DNA of 64,000 nt from NCBI RefSeq assembly GCF_013033965.1, contig NZ_WQFE01000004.1, positions 248,001 through 312,000 of the forward strand, read 5' to 3'. The first letter of the stretch is position 1. Every line of letters starts with the position of its first letter. The notes under the pieces are model-generated. The model made no database searches. It was not told the DNA's origin and saw only the letters and a list, made by a program, of their open reading frames with translations. Source of the stretch: Ruegeria atlantica. Lineage in GTDB: Bacteria > Pseudomonadota > Alphaproteobacteria > Rhodobacterales > Rhodobacteraceae. The position numbers and the translations under genes are program-made. Below are positions 1 through 8,254 of the stretch, piece by piece.

Positions 1-1057
1 GGCCACGCAGATGGAAATTGCGGGCATTCGCCCCAGCCGCCGCAACAACACGCTGCGCCCTGCGGTGACGGTGGGTTTCATATGCGGACAGCGCCTGCGA
101 TATCCCGGATTGATCTTCAAAAGATCGGGCCAATACCCAGGCATCTTCCAGCGCAAGACACGCACCCTGCGCCATAAATGGGAGCGTCGGGTGAGCCGCA
201 TCCCCTAGCAATGCAACGCGGCCGTTCTGCCAGCGCTCTGCAACCGGACGCAGGAACAACGCCCAAATATGGGGTTCCTGCGCCTGTTTCAGTATCTCTC
301 CGACGGCGCCCCCAAAATCAGAGAATCGCGCCCGCAAGTCCTCGGGGTCGCCGCGCAGGCGCCAGCCCTCATCCTGCCAGTCAGAACGTTCCTCTATGGC
401 AACGACATTCATCAGCGTGTGATCACGAAGCGGATAGGTTACCACGTGCCGCCCCGGCCCCATGGTCAGAACAGCGCGCGGTTTTTGATCGCGCCGTGCC
501 CACGGAATCGTAGCCCGCCACGCCACCTGATGCGTGAATTCCGCCGTCTCGGGGCCGTTCAGATCAGCGCGGATGTCGCTTCGTCCGCCATCGGCGGCAA
601 TGACGCAATCAACCGCTGTTTTGGTGCCATCATCCAGAACAATCTCGGCTTCGGAAGGGTGTTTGCAAACCTGCGCAACGCGCGCGCCCAATTGAAACTC
701 GACACCTTCCCGATACGCCGCCTTGTGCAGTAATCCCAGCAAATCGGCACGATGGTAATAGTAGGTCGGTCCAGCGGCAGGCGCAGGTATCTCGCTGATT
801 GATCGCCCTGCCCTATAGTCGCGCAGCACCGTTCCGTAAGACCGCAGGCCCGCCTCGGGCGTTTCGCCCACAACGTTCAGGGCACGCAGCACGACCATTC
901 CATTTTCGCTGATCTGCAGGCCCGCGCCAACTTCGGTCAATTCGGCAGCTTGTTCAAAAACCACGACCTGAGCCCCGCGTTGCCGCAACGCCAGAGCTGC
1001 GGAAATTCCGCCAATACCACCGCCGATGATGCCAAATTTCAGACCGTTGATATTCAT
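1..1057 (-). CDS. FAD-dependent aromatic monooxygenase (UbiH/salicylate hydroxylase type), 3' end missing
   Basis: Flavoprotein hydroxylase of the class A group, which uses NAD(P)H, O2 and FAD to hydroxylate an aromatic ring; the substrate cannot be read from sequence. The 352 visible codons start at ATG 1057. They show an N-terminal FAD-binding Rossmann motif (GGGIGG, about residues 12-17), the middle DG motif (AADGGRSDIRADL, about 155-167) and the C-terminal GD motif that binds the FAD ribityl chain (LLGDAAHP, about 283-290). The frame is open to the window edge, so the last part of the gene lies outside. It lies 71 bp downstream of dksA on the same strand but behind a terminator. Salicylate, 3-hydroxybenzoate or 6-hydroxynicotinate hydroxylases are all possible. 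Confidence 0.85.
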   Translation of the reverse strand, partial: MNINGLKFGIIGGGIGGISAALALRQRGAQVVVFEQAAELTEVGAGLQISENGMVVLRALNVVGETPEAGLRSYGTVLRDYRAGRSISEIPAPAAGPTYYYHRADLLGLLHKAAYREGVEFQLGARVAQVCKHPSEAEIVLDDGTKTAVDCVIAADGGRSDIRADLNGPETAEFTHQVAWRATIPWARRDQKPRAVLTMGPGRHVVTYPLRDHTLMNVVAIEERSDWQDEGWRLRGDPEDLRARFSDFGGAVGEILKQAQEPHIWALFLRPVAERWQNGRVALLGDAAHPTLPFMAQGACLALEDAWVLARSFEDQSGISQALSAYETHRHRRAQRVVAAAGANARNFHLRG

Positions 1058-1075
1058 GTCACTGGCTTAAAGCAA

Positions 1076-1104
1076 AAACGCCGGAGCGAAAGACCCCGGC
1101 GTTT
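1076..1104 (-). terminator. Rho-independent terminator of dksA
   Basis: Perfect 9-bp stem AAACGCCGG / CCGGCGTTT with an 11-nt loop. Read on the minus strand it follows the dksA stop codon by about 25 nt and ends in GCGTTTTTG, giving a short U-tract. It separates dksA from the monooxygenase gene. Confidence 0.8.
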
Positions 1105-1128
1105 GAGAATTGTGCATTTTCACAGCGA

Positions 1129-1551
1129 TCAATCGTCGCGGTGGACCTTTTCGCGACGCTCGTGGCGCTCTTGCGCTTCCAGCGTCATGGTCGCGATTGG
1201 ACGCGCATCCAGACGTTTCAGCGAAATCGGATCGCCCGTCATCTCGCAATACCCGTACTCCCCCTCGTCGATCCGGCGCAGGGCCGAGTCGATCTTGGCT
1301 ACCAGCTTGCGCTGGCGATCACGGGTCCGCAGTTCCAGCGCACGATCAGTTTCCTCGCTTGCGCGATCTGCGACGTCCGGAATGTTGCGGGTGTTGTCCT
1401 GCAGCCCTTCGATCGTGTCGCGGCTGCCTGCCAAAAGTTCAGTCTTCCACTCCAGCAGTTTACGACGAAAATACTCTAACTGCTTGTCGTTCATAAATGG
1501 TTCGTCTTCGGCTGGACGATAATCCTCCGGCAGAAATACTTCCTGCTTCAT
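1129..1551 (-). CDS. dksA: RNA polymerase-binding transcription factor DksA, single-cysteine type
   Basis: DksA enters the RNA polymerase secondary channel and, with ppGpp, adjusts promoters during the stringent response. ATG 1551 is chosen because GGAG lies 5 nt before it and the 140-aa product starts MKQEVFLPEDYRPAED; an open frame extends to 1656 but lacks such a site. The coiled-coil tip keeps the acidic D59-x2-D62-R-A64 pattern. The usual four-cysteine zinc finger is reduced to Cys102-x2-Thr105 and Thr123-x2-Ala126, so only one thiol remains. Single-cysteine DksA proteins are known from Rhodobacter sphaeroides and from Pseudomonas DksA2, and work without a canonical zinc site. Identification is firm. 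Confidence 0.95.
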   Translation of the reverse strand: MKQEVFLPEDYRPAEDEPFMNDKQLEYFRRKLLEWKTELLAGSRDTIEGLQDNTRNIPDVADRASEETDRALELRTRDRQRKLVAKIDSALRRIDEGEYGYCEMTGDPISLKRLDARPIATMTLEAQERHERREKVHRDD

Positions 1552-1923
1552 TTTTGCTCCCTCGGTGTGGCCTGCAACGCCGGTCACCTTTGCTTCACCT
1601 GACATGCGGCAATCCCCTTCTGCGGTGCGTTTATCCGACAGCGGGGGGAATGTCACTATGGAAACGTAGCCCGATTGCGTGCCGTTTCTGCTCCTCTAAA
1701 TATGAGACTTAAAACAACAATTCCTTGTTTTTCTGTGAAAATTAACAGGCATTTTTGGGGCGCCCCATTAATTGTCGCACCCCGTGTTCGCGCCCGAATC
1801 AACCAAAGGCATTGGAGTCGCACATCAATTTCGCCCCGCGCGACGCAGCGACCTGTCTTGTCAAATTTTCTGCCCCGCTATAACCCCAAGGACACACGCC
1901 GCGCGCTATTGAATGAGGGGCCC
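1552..1923. other. Divergent intergenic region dksA / moxR
   Basis: 372 bp without a convincing gene, holding the promoters for dksA (minus) and the MoxR operon (plus). Visible items are an inverted repeat AAAACAA / TTGTTTT at 1711-1731, a GGGGCGCCCC palindrome at about 1758-1767, and the promoter-like sequence at 1858-1884 listed separately. The AT-rich stretch 1695-1755 contrasts with its surroundings. Confidence 0.5.
1858..1884 (+). promoter_or_regulatory. Candidate sigma-70-type promoter of the MoxR operon
   Basis: TTGTCA (1858-1863) and TATAAC (1879-1884) are separated by 15 bp, about 40 bp before the moxR start codon. The spacing is slightly short, so this is a moderate call. Confidence 0.4.
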
Positions 1924-2769
1924 ATGACCGCACGTTTCCAAGGTACAGCCGAGTACGTTGCCACCGACGACCTGACCATTGCGGTGAATGCCGCCGTTAC
2001 GCTGGAACGCCCCTTGCTGGTCAAGGGGGAACCCGGAACCGGCAAGACCGAGTTGGCCAAACAGGTTGCTGGCGCGCTGGGGCTGAAGATGATCGAGTGG
2101 AACGTGAAATCCACCACCCGCGCGCAGCAGGGCTTGTATGAATATGACGCGGTCAGCCGCCTTCGCGACAGCCAGTTGGGCGACGAGCGTGTGCATGATG
2201 TGTCGAACTATATCCGCAAGGGCAAGCTATGGCAGGCTTTTGATGCCGACGAGAAGGTCGTGTTGCTGATTGACGAGATCGACAAAGCCGACATCGAGTT
2301 TCCAAACGATCTGCTGCAGGAACTCGATAAGATGGAGTTCCACGTCTATGAGACCGGCGACACCATCAAAGCCAAGAACCGCCCTATCGTGATCATCACG
2401 TCGAACAACGAAAAGGAACTGCCTGACGCGTTCTTGCGGCGCTGTTTCTTCCACTATATCCGCTTCCCGGATGAGGCGACCATGCGCCGGATCGTCGAAG
2501 TTCACCACCCAGGCATCAAGGATGCATTGCTGACCACGGCCCTGACCCAGTTCTACGAAATCCGGGAAACGCAGGGTTTGAAGAAAAAACCCTCGACCTC
2601 GGAAGTGCTGGATTGGCTCAAACTGTTGCTGGCCGAGGACCTGACCGCCGAAGACCTCAAGCGCGACGGAGCCAATGCACTGCCCAAGTTGCACGGTGCG
2701 CTGCTGAAGAACGAACAGGACGTTCATCTTTTTGAACGCCTCGCCTTCATGGCCCGCAGCAAACGCTGA
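1924..2769 (+). CDS. MoxR-family AAA+ ATPase
   Basis: AAA+ ATPase of the MoxR group, which act as chaperones or metal-centre maturation factors together with a von Willebrand A partner. The 281-aa protein has Walker A GEPGTGKT (residues 35-42), Walker B LLIDEIDK (about 114-121), a sensor-1 region VIITSNNEKELP, and the arginine-rich LRRCFFHYI segment. ATG 1924 follows GAGGGG; the upstream in-frame extension has no ribosome site. The likely partner is the CoxE-like VWA gene at 4877. Here three other genes lie between the two, and the 116-bp gap after this gene contains a GC hairpin (2791-2809). The client is unknown. Confidence 0.9.
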   Translation: MTARFQGTAEYVATDDLTIAVNAAVTLERPLLVKGEPGTGKTELAKQVAGALGLKMIEWNVKSTTRAQQGLYEYDAVSRLRDSQLGDERVHDVSNYIRKGKLWQAFDADEKVVLLIDEIDKADIEFPNDLLQELDKMEFHVYETGDTIKAKNRPIVIITSNNEKELPDAFLRRCFFHYIRFPDEATMRRIVEVHHPGIKDALLTTALTQFYEIRETQGLKKKPSTSEVLDWLKLLLAEDLTAEDLKRDGANALPKLHGALLKNEQDVHLFERLAFMARSKR

Positions 2770-2790
2770 GAATGTTGAACACTCGGTGAT

Positions 2791-2809
2791 CCCCGCTTGC
2801 CTTGCGGGG
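2791..2809 (+). terminator. GC hairpin after moxR
   Basis: CCCCGC (2791-2796) pairs with GCGGGG (2804-2809) around a 7-nt loop, 22 nt after the moxR stop. There is no T-run, so it may slow or protect the mRNA 3' end rather than stop transcription fully before the GNAT gene. Confidence 0.4.
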
Positions 2810-2885
2810 GTCCGGGTGCCAGCATTGGCGGCGAAGCCGTCCGGCGTTGTCGGGCATTCCAACCCGACGACATAGGAGCCATCGC

Positions 2886-3335
2886 TTGCCCGACACCCTC
2901 AAGATCCGAGCGTTGCAACCCGATGACCGCGCCGACTGGGCCGAGATGTGGCGCGACTATCTGGCGTTTTATGAAACGACCGTGCCCGCGCAGACCTATG
3001 CTAGCACCTTCGCGCGGTTATTGGGGGATGATCCAAATGACTTTTCCTGTTTTGTGGCCGAAGCCGATGGCCAACTGCTCGGCCTGACTCACTACCTGTT
3101 TCACCGCCATGCATGGAAAGAGGAAAGCGTCTGCTACCTGCAGGACCTGTACGCCCGGCCCGAAAGCCGGGGAACCGGCGTAGGCCGCGCCTTGATCCAG
3201 GCGGTTTATGACGAGGCCGACCGACAAGGCGCGCCGTCGGTCTATTGGTTGACGCAAGAGTTCAATCACACAGCCCGCAAACTCTATGACCGTATCGGTA
3301 AACAAACGCCATTTATCCGGTATAACCGTCCATGA
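2886..3335 (+). CDS. GNAT-family N-acetyltransferase
   Basis: 149-aa single-domain acetyl-CoA-dependent N-acetyltransferase. The acetyl-CoA binding motif A is seen as LYARPESRGTGVGRALI, followed by a C-terminal NHTARKLYDRIG segment typical of small-molecule or amino-group acetyltransferases. The start is TTG 2886, preceded by AGGAG at 2874-2878 with 7-nt spacing; the open frame begins at 2802 but its first part is not GNAT-like. The stop overlaps the next gene as ATGA, indicating translational coupling to the DUF2927 lipoprotein. Its substrate cannot be predicted. It sits between the MoxR and VWA genes. Confidence 0.85.
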   Translation: MPDTLKIRALQPDDRADWAEMWRDYLAFYETTVPAQTYASTFARLLGDDPNDFSCFVAEADGQLLGLTHYLFHRHAWKEESVCYLQDLYARPESRGTGVGRALIQAVYDEADRQGAPSVYWLTQEFNHTARKLYDRIGKQTPFIRYNRP

Positions 3336-4699
3336 TCAGGTTTGCCGCGATCCTGTTTGGCCTCACCATGGCGGGTTGCACTCCGGTCGCGACGCCCGAG
3401 CCGCAGACGCGCGTCAAAGCGATCGAGGCAAACCTGCCACCCGCCAAGGCGTTCAAAACGACCCGCACCGCACCGCCCTCACGGTCCAACAAGAACATCG
3501 CTGACGACTTTCTATTGCTGCACTTCGCGCTCGAAGGCGGTGCCACCTTGCCTGTGTTCACTCGGTTCGAGACCCCCGTCACCGTTCGGCTTACGGGATC
3601 GCCTACGCCGTCAATGCAACGTGATCTGACCCGCTTGTTGACACGTCTGCAGCGCGAGGCCGGGATCGACATTCGGCAGGTTACGGATGGTCAGGCCAAT
3701 ATCACCATCGAGGCCGTCAGCCAGGAGCAGATCCAGCGCATCCTACCGCAAGCCGCCTGTTTCGTGGTGCCCAACGCCTCGAGCTTTGAGGAATACCGCA
3801 AAGACCGCCGCAAACGGAAAAGCAGCTGGACCGCGCTGCGCAGCCGCGAACGGCTGGGCATTTTCATTCCCTATGACGTGAGCCCGCAGGAAAAGCGTGA
3901 CTGCCTGCATGAGGAACTGGCACAGGCACTCGGGCCACTGAATGACCTGTACCACCTGCCGGATTCGGTGTTCAACGACGACAACATCCACACCATCTTG
4001 ACGGGTTTTGACATGCTGATCCTGCGGACGGCGTACTCGCCCCAACTGCGCAGCGGCATGACGCGCGAGCAGGTTCAGGCTGCTTTGCCCGGTATTCTCA
4101 GCCGGTTGAACCCACGTGGGGATACTATCCCCGCGAAACCTGTTTCCAACACGCCGCGCGCCTGGATCAATGCCGTACAAAAATCGCTCGGTCCTGGTCC
4201 GGGAACCCGCAACCGGGTTCGAGCGGCGGAACGAGCCGTTCAGATCGGAAAGGAACAGGGCTGGACCGACCACCGCCGCGCCTATCCCCACTACATCCTT
4301 GGGCGTATGGCGCAATTCGACAACCCGCAGGAAGCCCTTCGCCACTACAAAATTGCTGAACAATTTCTGCGCTCTACGCCGGGAACTGAAATCCATCAGG
4401 CCTATATAACAACGCAAACAGCAGCCTTCGCACTGGCACAGGGCCAGGGGCCCGCAATTCTGCCCGAATTGGACAAGGCAATTGCTGTCATGTCACGGGC
4501 TGAAAATGCCTCTCAATTGGCCACTTTGCTTTTGTTGAAATCAGAAGCGCTGAATCAGGCCGGGCGACCAAATCAGGCACGTACCGTCAGGCTGGACAGT
4601 CTGGCATGGGCGCGATACGGCTTTGGCTCGGAAGTCGTGGTCCGGTCGCTGATGCAGGAAGTTGCCGAAGCTCCGTCCACCAACAACAGAGGCGGATAA
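3332..4699 (+). CDS. DUF2927 domain lipoprotein
   Basis: 455-aa predicted lipoprotein of unknown function. The N-terminus is a lipoprotein signal peptide with lipobox MAGC (Cys16 becomes the lipidated residue), so the protein is anchored in the inner or outer membrane facing the periplasm. The central part (about residues 55-240) resembles DUF2927, with the CLHEELAQALGPLNDLYHLP block. The C-terminal third (about 270-450) is helical and TPR-like (ILGRMAQFDNPQEALRHYKI). The HEE segment is not a complete HExxH zinc site. It overlaps the GNAT gene by 4 bp and is followed after 3 bp by a 56-aa membrane protein, so these genes are probably co-transcribed. Confidence 0.8.
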   Translation: MIRFAAILFGLTMAGCTPVATPEPQTRVKAIEANLPPAKAFKTTRTAPPSRSNKNIADDFLLLHFALEGGATLPVFTRFETPVTVRLTGSPTPSMQRDLTRLLTRLQREAGIDIRQVTDGQANITIEAVSQEQIQRILPQAACFVVPNASSFEEYRKDRRKRKSSWTALRSRERLGIFIPYDVSPQEKRDCLHEELAQALGPLNDLYHLPDSVFNDDNIHTILTGFDMLILRTAYSPQLRSGMTREQVQAALPGILSRLNPRGDTIPAKPVSNTPRAWINAVQKSLGPGPGTRNRVRAAERAVQIGKEQGWTDHRRAYPHYILGRMAQFDNPQEALRHYKIAEQFLRSTPGTEIHQAYITTQTAAFALAQGQGPAILPELDKAIAVMSRAENASQLATLLLLKSEALNQAGRPNQARTVRLDSLAWARYGFGSEVVVRSLMQEVAEAPSTNNRGG

Positions 4700-4702
4700 C
4701 GC

Positions 4703-4873
4703 ATGGTCGTGGTTTTGGGAATGGCGCTGTTGGGGGCGATCCTTGGCGGACTGAAAGCTCGGAAACGCAATGGCAGCGGCGCGGATATTGCCCAATATGC
4801 GGCTGGCTACGGCATCGCCTTTGCGCTGGTCGGTCTCATCTTGTCCCTGATCCTTGTCCGCATGGTGGGGTAA
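4703..4873 (+). CDS. Small two-helix membrane protein (56 aa), unrecognised
   Basis: A short ORF running from ATG 4703 to TAA 4873. It begins MVVVLGMALLGAILGGLKARKR and ends with a second hydrophobic stretch (GIAFALVGLILSLILVRMVG). Two membrane helices are joined by a short basic, polar loop. It starts 3 bp after the DUF2927 stop and ends 3 bp before the VWA start, which strongly supports it as a real operon member. No family is recognised. It could anchor or assist the VWA or lipoprotein. Confidence 0.75.
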   Translation: MVVVLGMALLGAILGGLKARKRNGSGADIAQYAAGYGIAFALVGLILSLILVRMVG

Positions 4874-4876
4874 CGA

Positions 4877-6061
4877 ATGTTTCTGCCCTTTTTCGAAAAT
4901 CTCCGCAAAGCAGGCATTCCCGTATCACTGCGCGAATACCTGACCTTTCTGGAGGGCATGAAAAAAGGGCTGGCGACCTATGATGTAGAGGCGTTCTATT
5001 ACCTTGCCCGCGTGTCGATGGTGAAGGACGAGCGCAACATCGACAAATTCGACCAGGCCTTTGCCGCCAGTTTCAAAGGTCTGGAAGAGATCAGCTTTGA
5101 TCAGGTGCTCGAAGCCGTCGATATTCCGGCCGAATGGCTGGCCAAGATGGCCGAGAAACACCTGTCAGACGAAGAAAAGGCCGAGATCGAGGCCTTGGGC
5201 GGCTTTGACAAGCTGATGGAGACATTGCGCGAACGTCTCAAGGATCAGGAAGGCCGCCATCAGGGCGGCAACAAGTGGATCGGCACCGCCGGGACATCTC
5301 CGTTCGGGGCCTATGGCTATAACCCCGAAGGCGTTCGGATCGGCCAGAAGGAAAGCCGCCATCAGCGCGCCGTCAAGGTCTGGGACAAGCGTGAGTTCAA
5401 GAACCTGGACGACACAGTTGAATTGGGTACGCGCAATATCAAAGTGGCACTGAAACGCCTGCGCCGCTGGGCACGTGAGGGTGCAGCCGAGGAATTGGAT
5501 CTGGATGGCACCATCCGCGCCACGGCCGAACATGGCTATCTGGACGTTAAAACCCGGCCAGAGCGTCACAACGCGGTCAAAGTGCTGCTGTTTCTGGATG
5601 TGGGCGGTTCCATGGACCCGCATATCAAGGTGGTTGAAGAGCTGTTTTCTGCTGCAAGAACCGAATTCAAGCATCTGGAATATTACTACTTTCACAACTG
5701 CCTTTACGAAGGCGTCTGGCGCGACAATCACCGCCGCTGGGACCAGCAGACCCCGACCCACGAGGTACTGCGCACCTATGGCCCGGACTACAAATGCATC
5801 TTCGTCGGCGACGCCTCGATGAGCCCCTACGAGATCGCCTATCCCGGCGGTGCGAACGAGCACTGGAACCAGGAGGCCGGTCAGGTCTGGTTGCAGCGCG
5901 CGCGGGATCAGTGGTCATCCAATCTGTGGATCAACCCGGTGCCGGAAAAGTACTGGGAATACACTCATTCCATCGGCATGATCCGAGAGATTTTCGAGGA
6001 TCGCATGGTGCCGATGACGCTGGCCGGGCTGGAACAGGGCATGCGGGAATTGACCCGGTAG
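4877..6061 (+). CDS. VWA domain protein, CoxE-like
   Basis: 394-aa von Willebrand A protein of the CoxE type, the usual partner of MoxR ATPases in metal-enzyme maturation or chaperone systems. The N-terminal 200 residues are helical and charged. The VWA fold starts at about residue 234 with the metal-ion-dependent adhesion site DVGGS (241-245), in which the usual DxSxS has a Gly at the third position, and later FVGDASMSPYE supplies the distal Asp. The C-terminus (VPEKYWEYTHSIGMIREIF) is typical of the family. There is no signal peptide, so it is cytoplasmic. It starts 3 bp after the small membrane gene. Confidence 0.88.
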   Translation: MFLPFFENLRKAGIPVSLREYLTFLEGMKKGLATYDVEAFYYLARVSMVKDERNIDKFDQAFAASFKGLEEISFDQVLEAVDIPAEWLAKMAEKHLSDEEKAEIEALGGFDKLMETLRERLKDQEGRHQGGNKWIGTAGTSPFGAYGYNPEGVRIGQKESRHQRAVKVWDKREFKNLDDTVELGTRNIKVALKRLRRWAREGAAEELDLDGTIRATAEHGYLDVKTRPERHNAVKVLLFLDVGGSMDPHIKVVEELFSAARTEFKHLEYYYFHNCLYEGVWRDNHRRWDQQTPTHEVLRTYGPDYKCIFVGDASMSPYEIAYPGGANEHWNQEAGQVWLQRARDQWSSNLWINPVPEKYWEYTHSIGMIREIFEDRMVPMTLAGLEQGMRELTR

Positions 6062-6074
6062 CAGGGTCGTCCGA

Positions 6075-6743
6075 TTAAATCTGCAGAACCGGCGCCCACG
6101 CAATTCGGAATGAAACTGCCAGGAAAAACAACACGCTACCTGTCAGAACGAAGACGTGCCAGATCGTGTTGTGGAACGGCACCCACTCCAGAAGATAGAA
6201 AGCTATGCCTGCGGTATAGACGATACCTCCGGTGATCATCAGCACGACGACAGGCTGCGACAGGTCAGCTAGCAGAGCTTGGCCTGCCCACACAGCCGCC
6301 CATCCCATCAACACGTAGAGCGCAAGGCCAATCCAACGGAAGCGGTGCGGGTCGATCATCTTCAGGACCGACCCAAGCGTTGCAGAGGACCAAAGCCCGA
6401 TCATGAGACCGGGCATCTGGGTGCCAGACAGCAAGATGAATGGCGTGTACGTGCCTGCAATTTTGATATAAATTCCCGAATGATCAAGGCGGCGCAACAA
6501 GTCTCCCCATCGCTCAGACTGCACCATGTTGTAGAGGGCGGAAAACGACAACATGAGGATGAGCGTGAAGCCGTATACCGAGGCACCGAGAACTGCAGCC
6601 GGCTCGGTCCGATATAAGGCCGTCAGGGCGATCAGCGTAGGAACGGCCAAAACAGCCGCAGCGACGCCTAGTATATGAACCACACCATCACTGACCCGTT
6701 CAGCCCGGCTGTAGGCCGGGCGGATATCGGCAAAAGACCACAT
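6075..6743 (-). CDS. Hemolysin III / PAQR-family membrane protein
   Basis: About 222-aa integral membrane protein of the HlyIII/YqfA (PAQR) family with seven predicted helices. Family signatures are RAERVSDGVVHILG near the N-terminus (the conserved Ser-Asp-His cluster) and HNTIWHVFVLTGSVLFF near the C-terminus; the Asp and His residues form the putative zinc hydrolase site of the superfamily. ATG 6743 is preferred, but TTG 6779 would add 12 residues and neither has a strong ribosome site. It converges on the VWA gene with 13 bp between stops. The name hemolysin is historical; the physiological role is unclear. Confidence 0.82.
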   Translation of the reverse strand: MWSFADIRPAYSRAERVSDGVVHILGVAAAVLAVPTLIALTALYRTEPAAVLGASVYGFTLILMLSFSALYNMVQSERWGDLLRRLDHSGIYIKIAGTYTPFILLSGTQMPGLMIGLWSSATLGSVLKMIDPHRFRWIGLALYVLMGWAAVWAGQALLADLSQPVVVLMITGGIVYTAGIAFYLLEWVPFHNTIWHVFVLTGSVLFFLAVSFRIAWAPVLQI

Positions 6744-6951
6744 AGTTTCAAAGCTATGGCTTATAGGGCCCTGCGACAAGTCTGGCAGCTACCCTTGTTT
6801 CACCTGTTCACCTCAGTTTGATTGCCCTTGACGGGGTGACTTTGGCGACCCGTGAAAACTCAGGCACTTAGGAAATTAGTTCCTTTTTCAAAGCAGTTTT
6901 GATGATACTGGCGCGGTTGCCTAATCGCCCATCCGGACCCATATTTGAGAC

Positions 6952-7641
6952 ATGCTACGTCTGACGCCAATCCTGCTGGCCATTGCTTATGCCATTGTGA
7001 TGTACCGGATTTCTGTCTGGCGCACCCATAAAGACCTGGATGCAAAATCAACCGAGCTGGCCGACCCTGCCCTGAAACGCATGACTGACCGGCTGGCCGC
7101 GGCTTTGGAGATCGACCGGGTGCCGGTCTACATCTACGAGATCGACCCGGTAAACGGTCTGGCGGCACCGGACGGCCGGATTTTCATTACACGTGGATTC
7201 TATCGCAAATTCCGTAGTGGCGAGGTTTCGGCCGAAGAAATGGCCAGCGTCATCGCGCATGAACTGGGTCACGTGGCGCTGGGTCATGCGCGGCGTCGAA
7301 TGATCGACTTTTCGGGCCAGAATGCACTGCGGGCCGCGTTGATGATGCTTCTGAACCGCTTTATCCCGTTCATCGGCGCATGGATTGCCAATATGCTGAC
7401 ACACCTGCTGGCATCGCGTTTGTCGCGTGGCGATGAGTATGAGGCTGATGAATATGCGGCTGCCTTGCTGACCAAGGCCGGAATCGGGATCGGGCCGCAG
7501 AAATCCCTGTTTCACAAGCTGGAAGACCTGACGCAACAGCGCGCTGGCGTTGTGCCCGCCTGGCTGATGAGCCATCCAAAAACAGATGAGCGGATCGCAG
7601 CGTTAGAAGTGCTTGAGCGGCGTTGGGGCGCAGGAGGATAG
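6952..7641 (+). CDS. M48-family zinc metalloprotease
   Basis: 229-aa membrane-anchored metallopeptidase. An N-terminal hydrophobic helix (about residues 5-22) is followed by the M48 catalytic core: HELGH at 103-107 supplies two zinc-binding His and the catalytic Glu, and E162 in DEYEADEYA (the ExxxD motif) is the third ligand. The hydrophobic stretch at about 125-155 may embed in the membrane. Length and layout fit small HtpX/Ste24-type quality-control proteases. Only a weak ribosome site (TTTGAGAC) precedes ATG 6952. A copy of the dispersed terminator element follows 9 bp after the stop. Confidence 0.88.
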   Translation: MLRLTPILLAIAYAIVMYRISVWRTHKDLDAKSTELADPALKRMTDRLAAALEIDRVPVYIYEIDPVNGLAAPDGRIFITRGFYRKFRSGEVSAEEMASVIAHELGHVALGHARRRMIDFSGQNALRAALMMLLNRFIPFIGAWIANMLTHLLASRLSRGDEYEADEYAAALLTKAGIGIGPQKSLFHKLEDLTQQRAGVVPAWLMSHPKTDERIAALEVLERRWGAGG

Positions 7642-7650
7642 GATTGCGCA

Positions 7651-7708
7651 GCGAGGGGCCAGCCCCTCGCGCTCCCCGAGATATTTTTGGCCAGATGAAG
7701 CTGGATCC
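7651..7708 (+). repeat. Dispersed 3'-end element, copy 1
   Basis: A 9-bp stem (7651-7659 with 7662-7670) leads into CTCCCCGAGATATTTTTGG, then CCAGATGAAG and GGATCC (7703-7708). Read in the direction of the M48 gene the order is stop codon, GC hairpin, T-rich core. It lies between converging genes (M48 protease and PIN protein). The same core recurs at 15291, 30105, 45720 and 45769. Confidence 0.85.
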
Positions 7709-7711
7709 CGG

Positions 7712-8254
7712 TTACGTGGAGAGCGCTTTGCCCAAGCGTGGGAGGCGCGCTTTTTTCATCAGGGCGCGCAAGGTCCATTGGTCACCAGACAAGCGGTTGG
7801 CCTCGGCAAGGACGCGAGTGGCGATATCAGTTATACCATCGGGGTCGGATTGCCAGATCCCGTGTAAGAGACTGTCGGGGTCGCGGCGCTCCAGCCCCTC
7901 TTCGAACAGGATGTTGCGGGGAAAGTCCTTGGCATTGACCGTAACGATCACATCCGCCGAGGACGCCACGGCAGTCGCCAGAACATGGATATCCGCGCTG
8001 TCGGGCAGCCAGAGGCGCTGTTCGACATTTGTTGCTGCGGGAAATGCGGCTTTCGGCCAATTGACTTGCGCCAACGCGATTTCAGCGCGGGCCTGAGCCT
8101 CGCCTGCCGGACCCAGTTTACGGGCCGCGCGCGCCCATTCCTCGAGGATGCGCGGCGACCAAACAGGTGTGAAATGACCCAGTTTGGCCGCGCCCAACAA
8201 CATCTCTCGCATCACCGTGGGGTAGATGACGCAGGTATCCAGAACCGCCTTCAC
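7712..8254 (-). CDS. PIN-domain protein (putative nuclease, VapC-like)
   Basis: 180-aa single PIN domain, a fold usually forming an RNase with a cluster of acidic residues. The acidic positions are visible: Asp6 (VLDTCVIYP), Glu38/39 (ILEEWAR), Asp85/88 (LPDSADIHVLA) and Asp101 with Asp110 (ADVIVTVNAKDF). The start is GTG 8254, overlapping the TGA of the methyltransferase as GTGA. PIN toxins normally pair with an upstream small antitoxin; none is present, the upstream gene being an rRNA methyltransferase. It may therefore be an orphan toxin homologue or an RNA-processing factor co-expressed with the methyltransferase. Confidence 0.8.
   Translation of the reverse strand: MKAVLDTCVIYPTVMREMLLGAAKLGHFTPVWSPRILEEWARAARKLGPAGEAQARAEIALAQVNWPKAAFPAATNVEQRLWLPDSADIHVLATAVASSADVIVTVNAKDFPRNILFEEGLERRDPDSLLHGIWQSDPDGITDIATRVLAEANRLSGDQWTLRALMKKARLPRLGKALST

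Noticed and set aside
1711-1731. AAAACAA / TTGTTTT inverted repeat as a dksA-moxR operator
   Set aside because: AT-rich low-complexity arms in a single copy; too likely by chance to call.
6870-6887. AGGAA / TTCCT hairpin followed by five T upstream of the M48 gene
   Set aside because: The stem is only 5 bp and it lies before, not after, a gene on that strand; the converging context gives no reason for a terminator.
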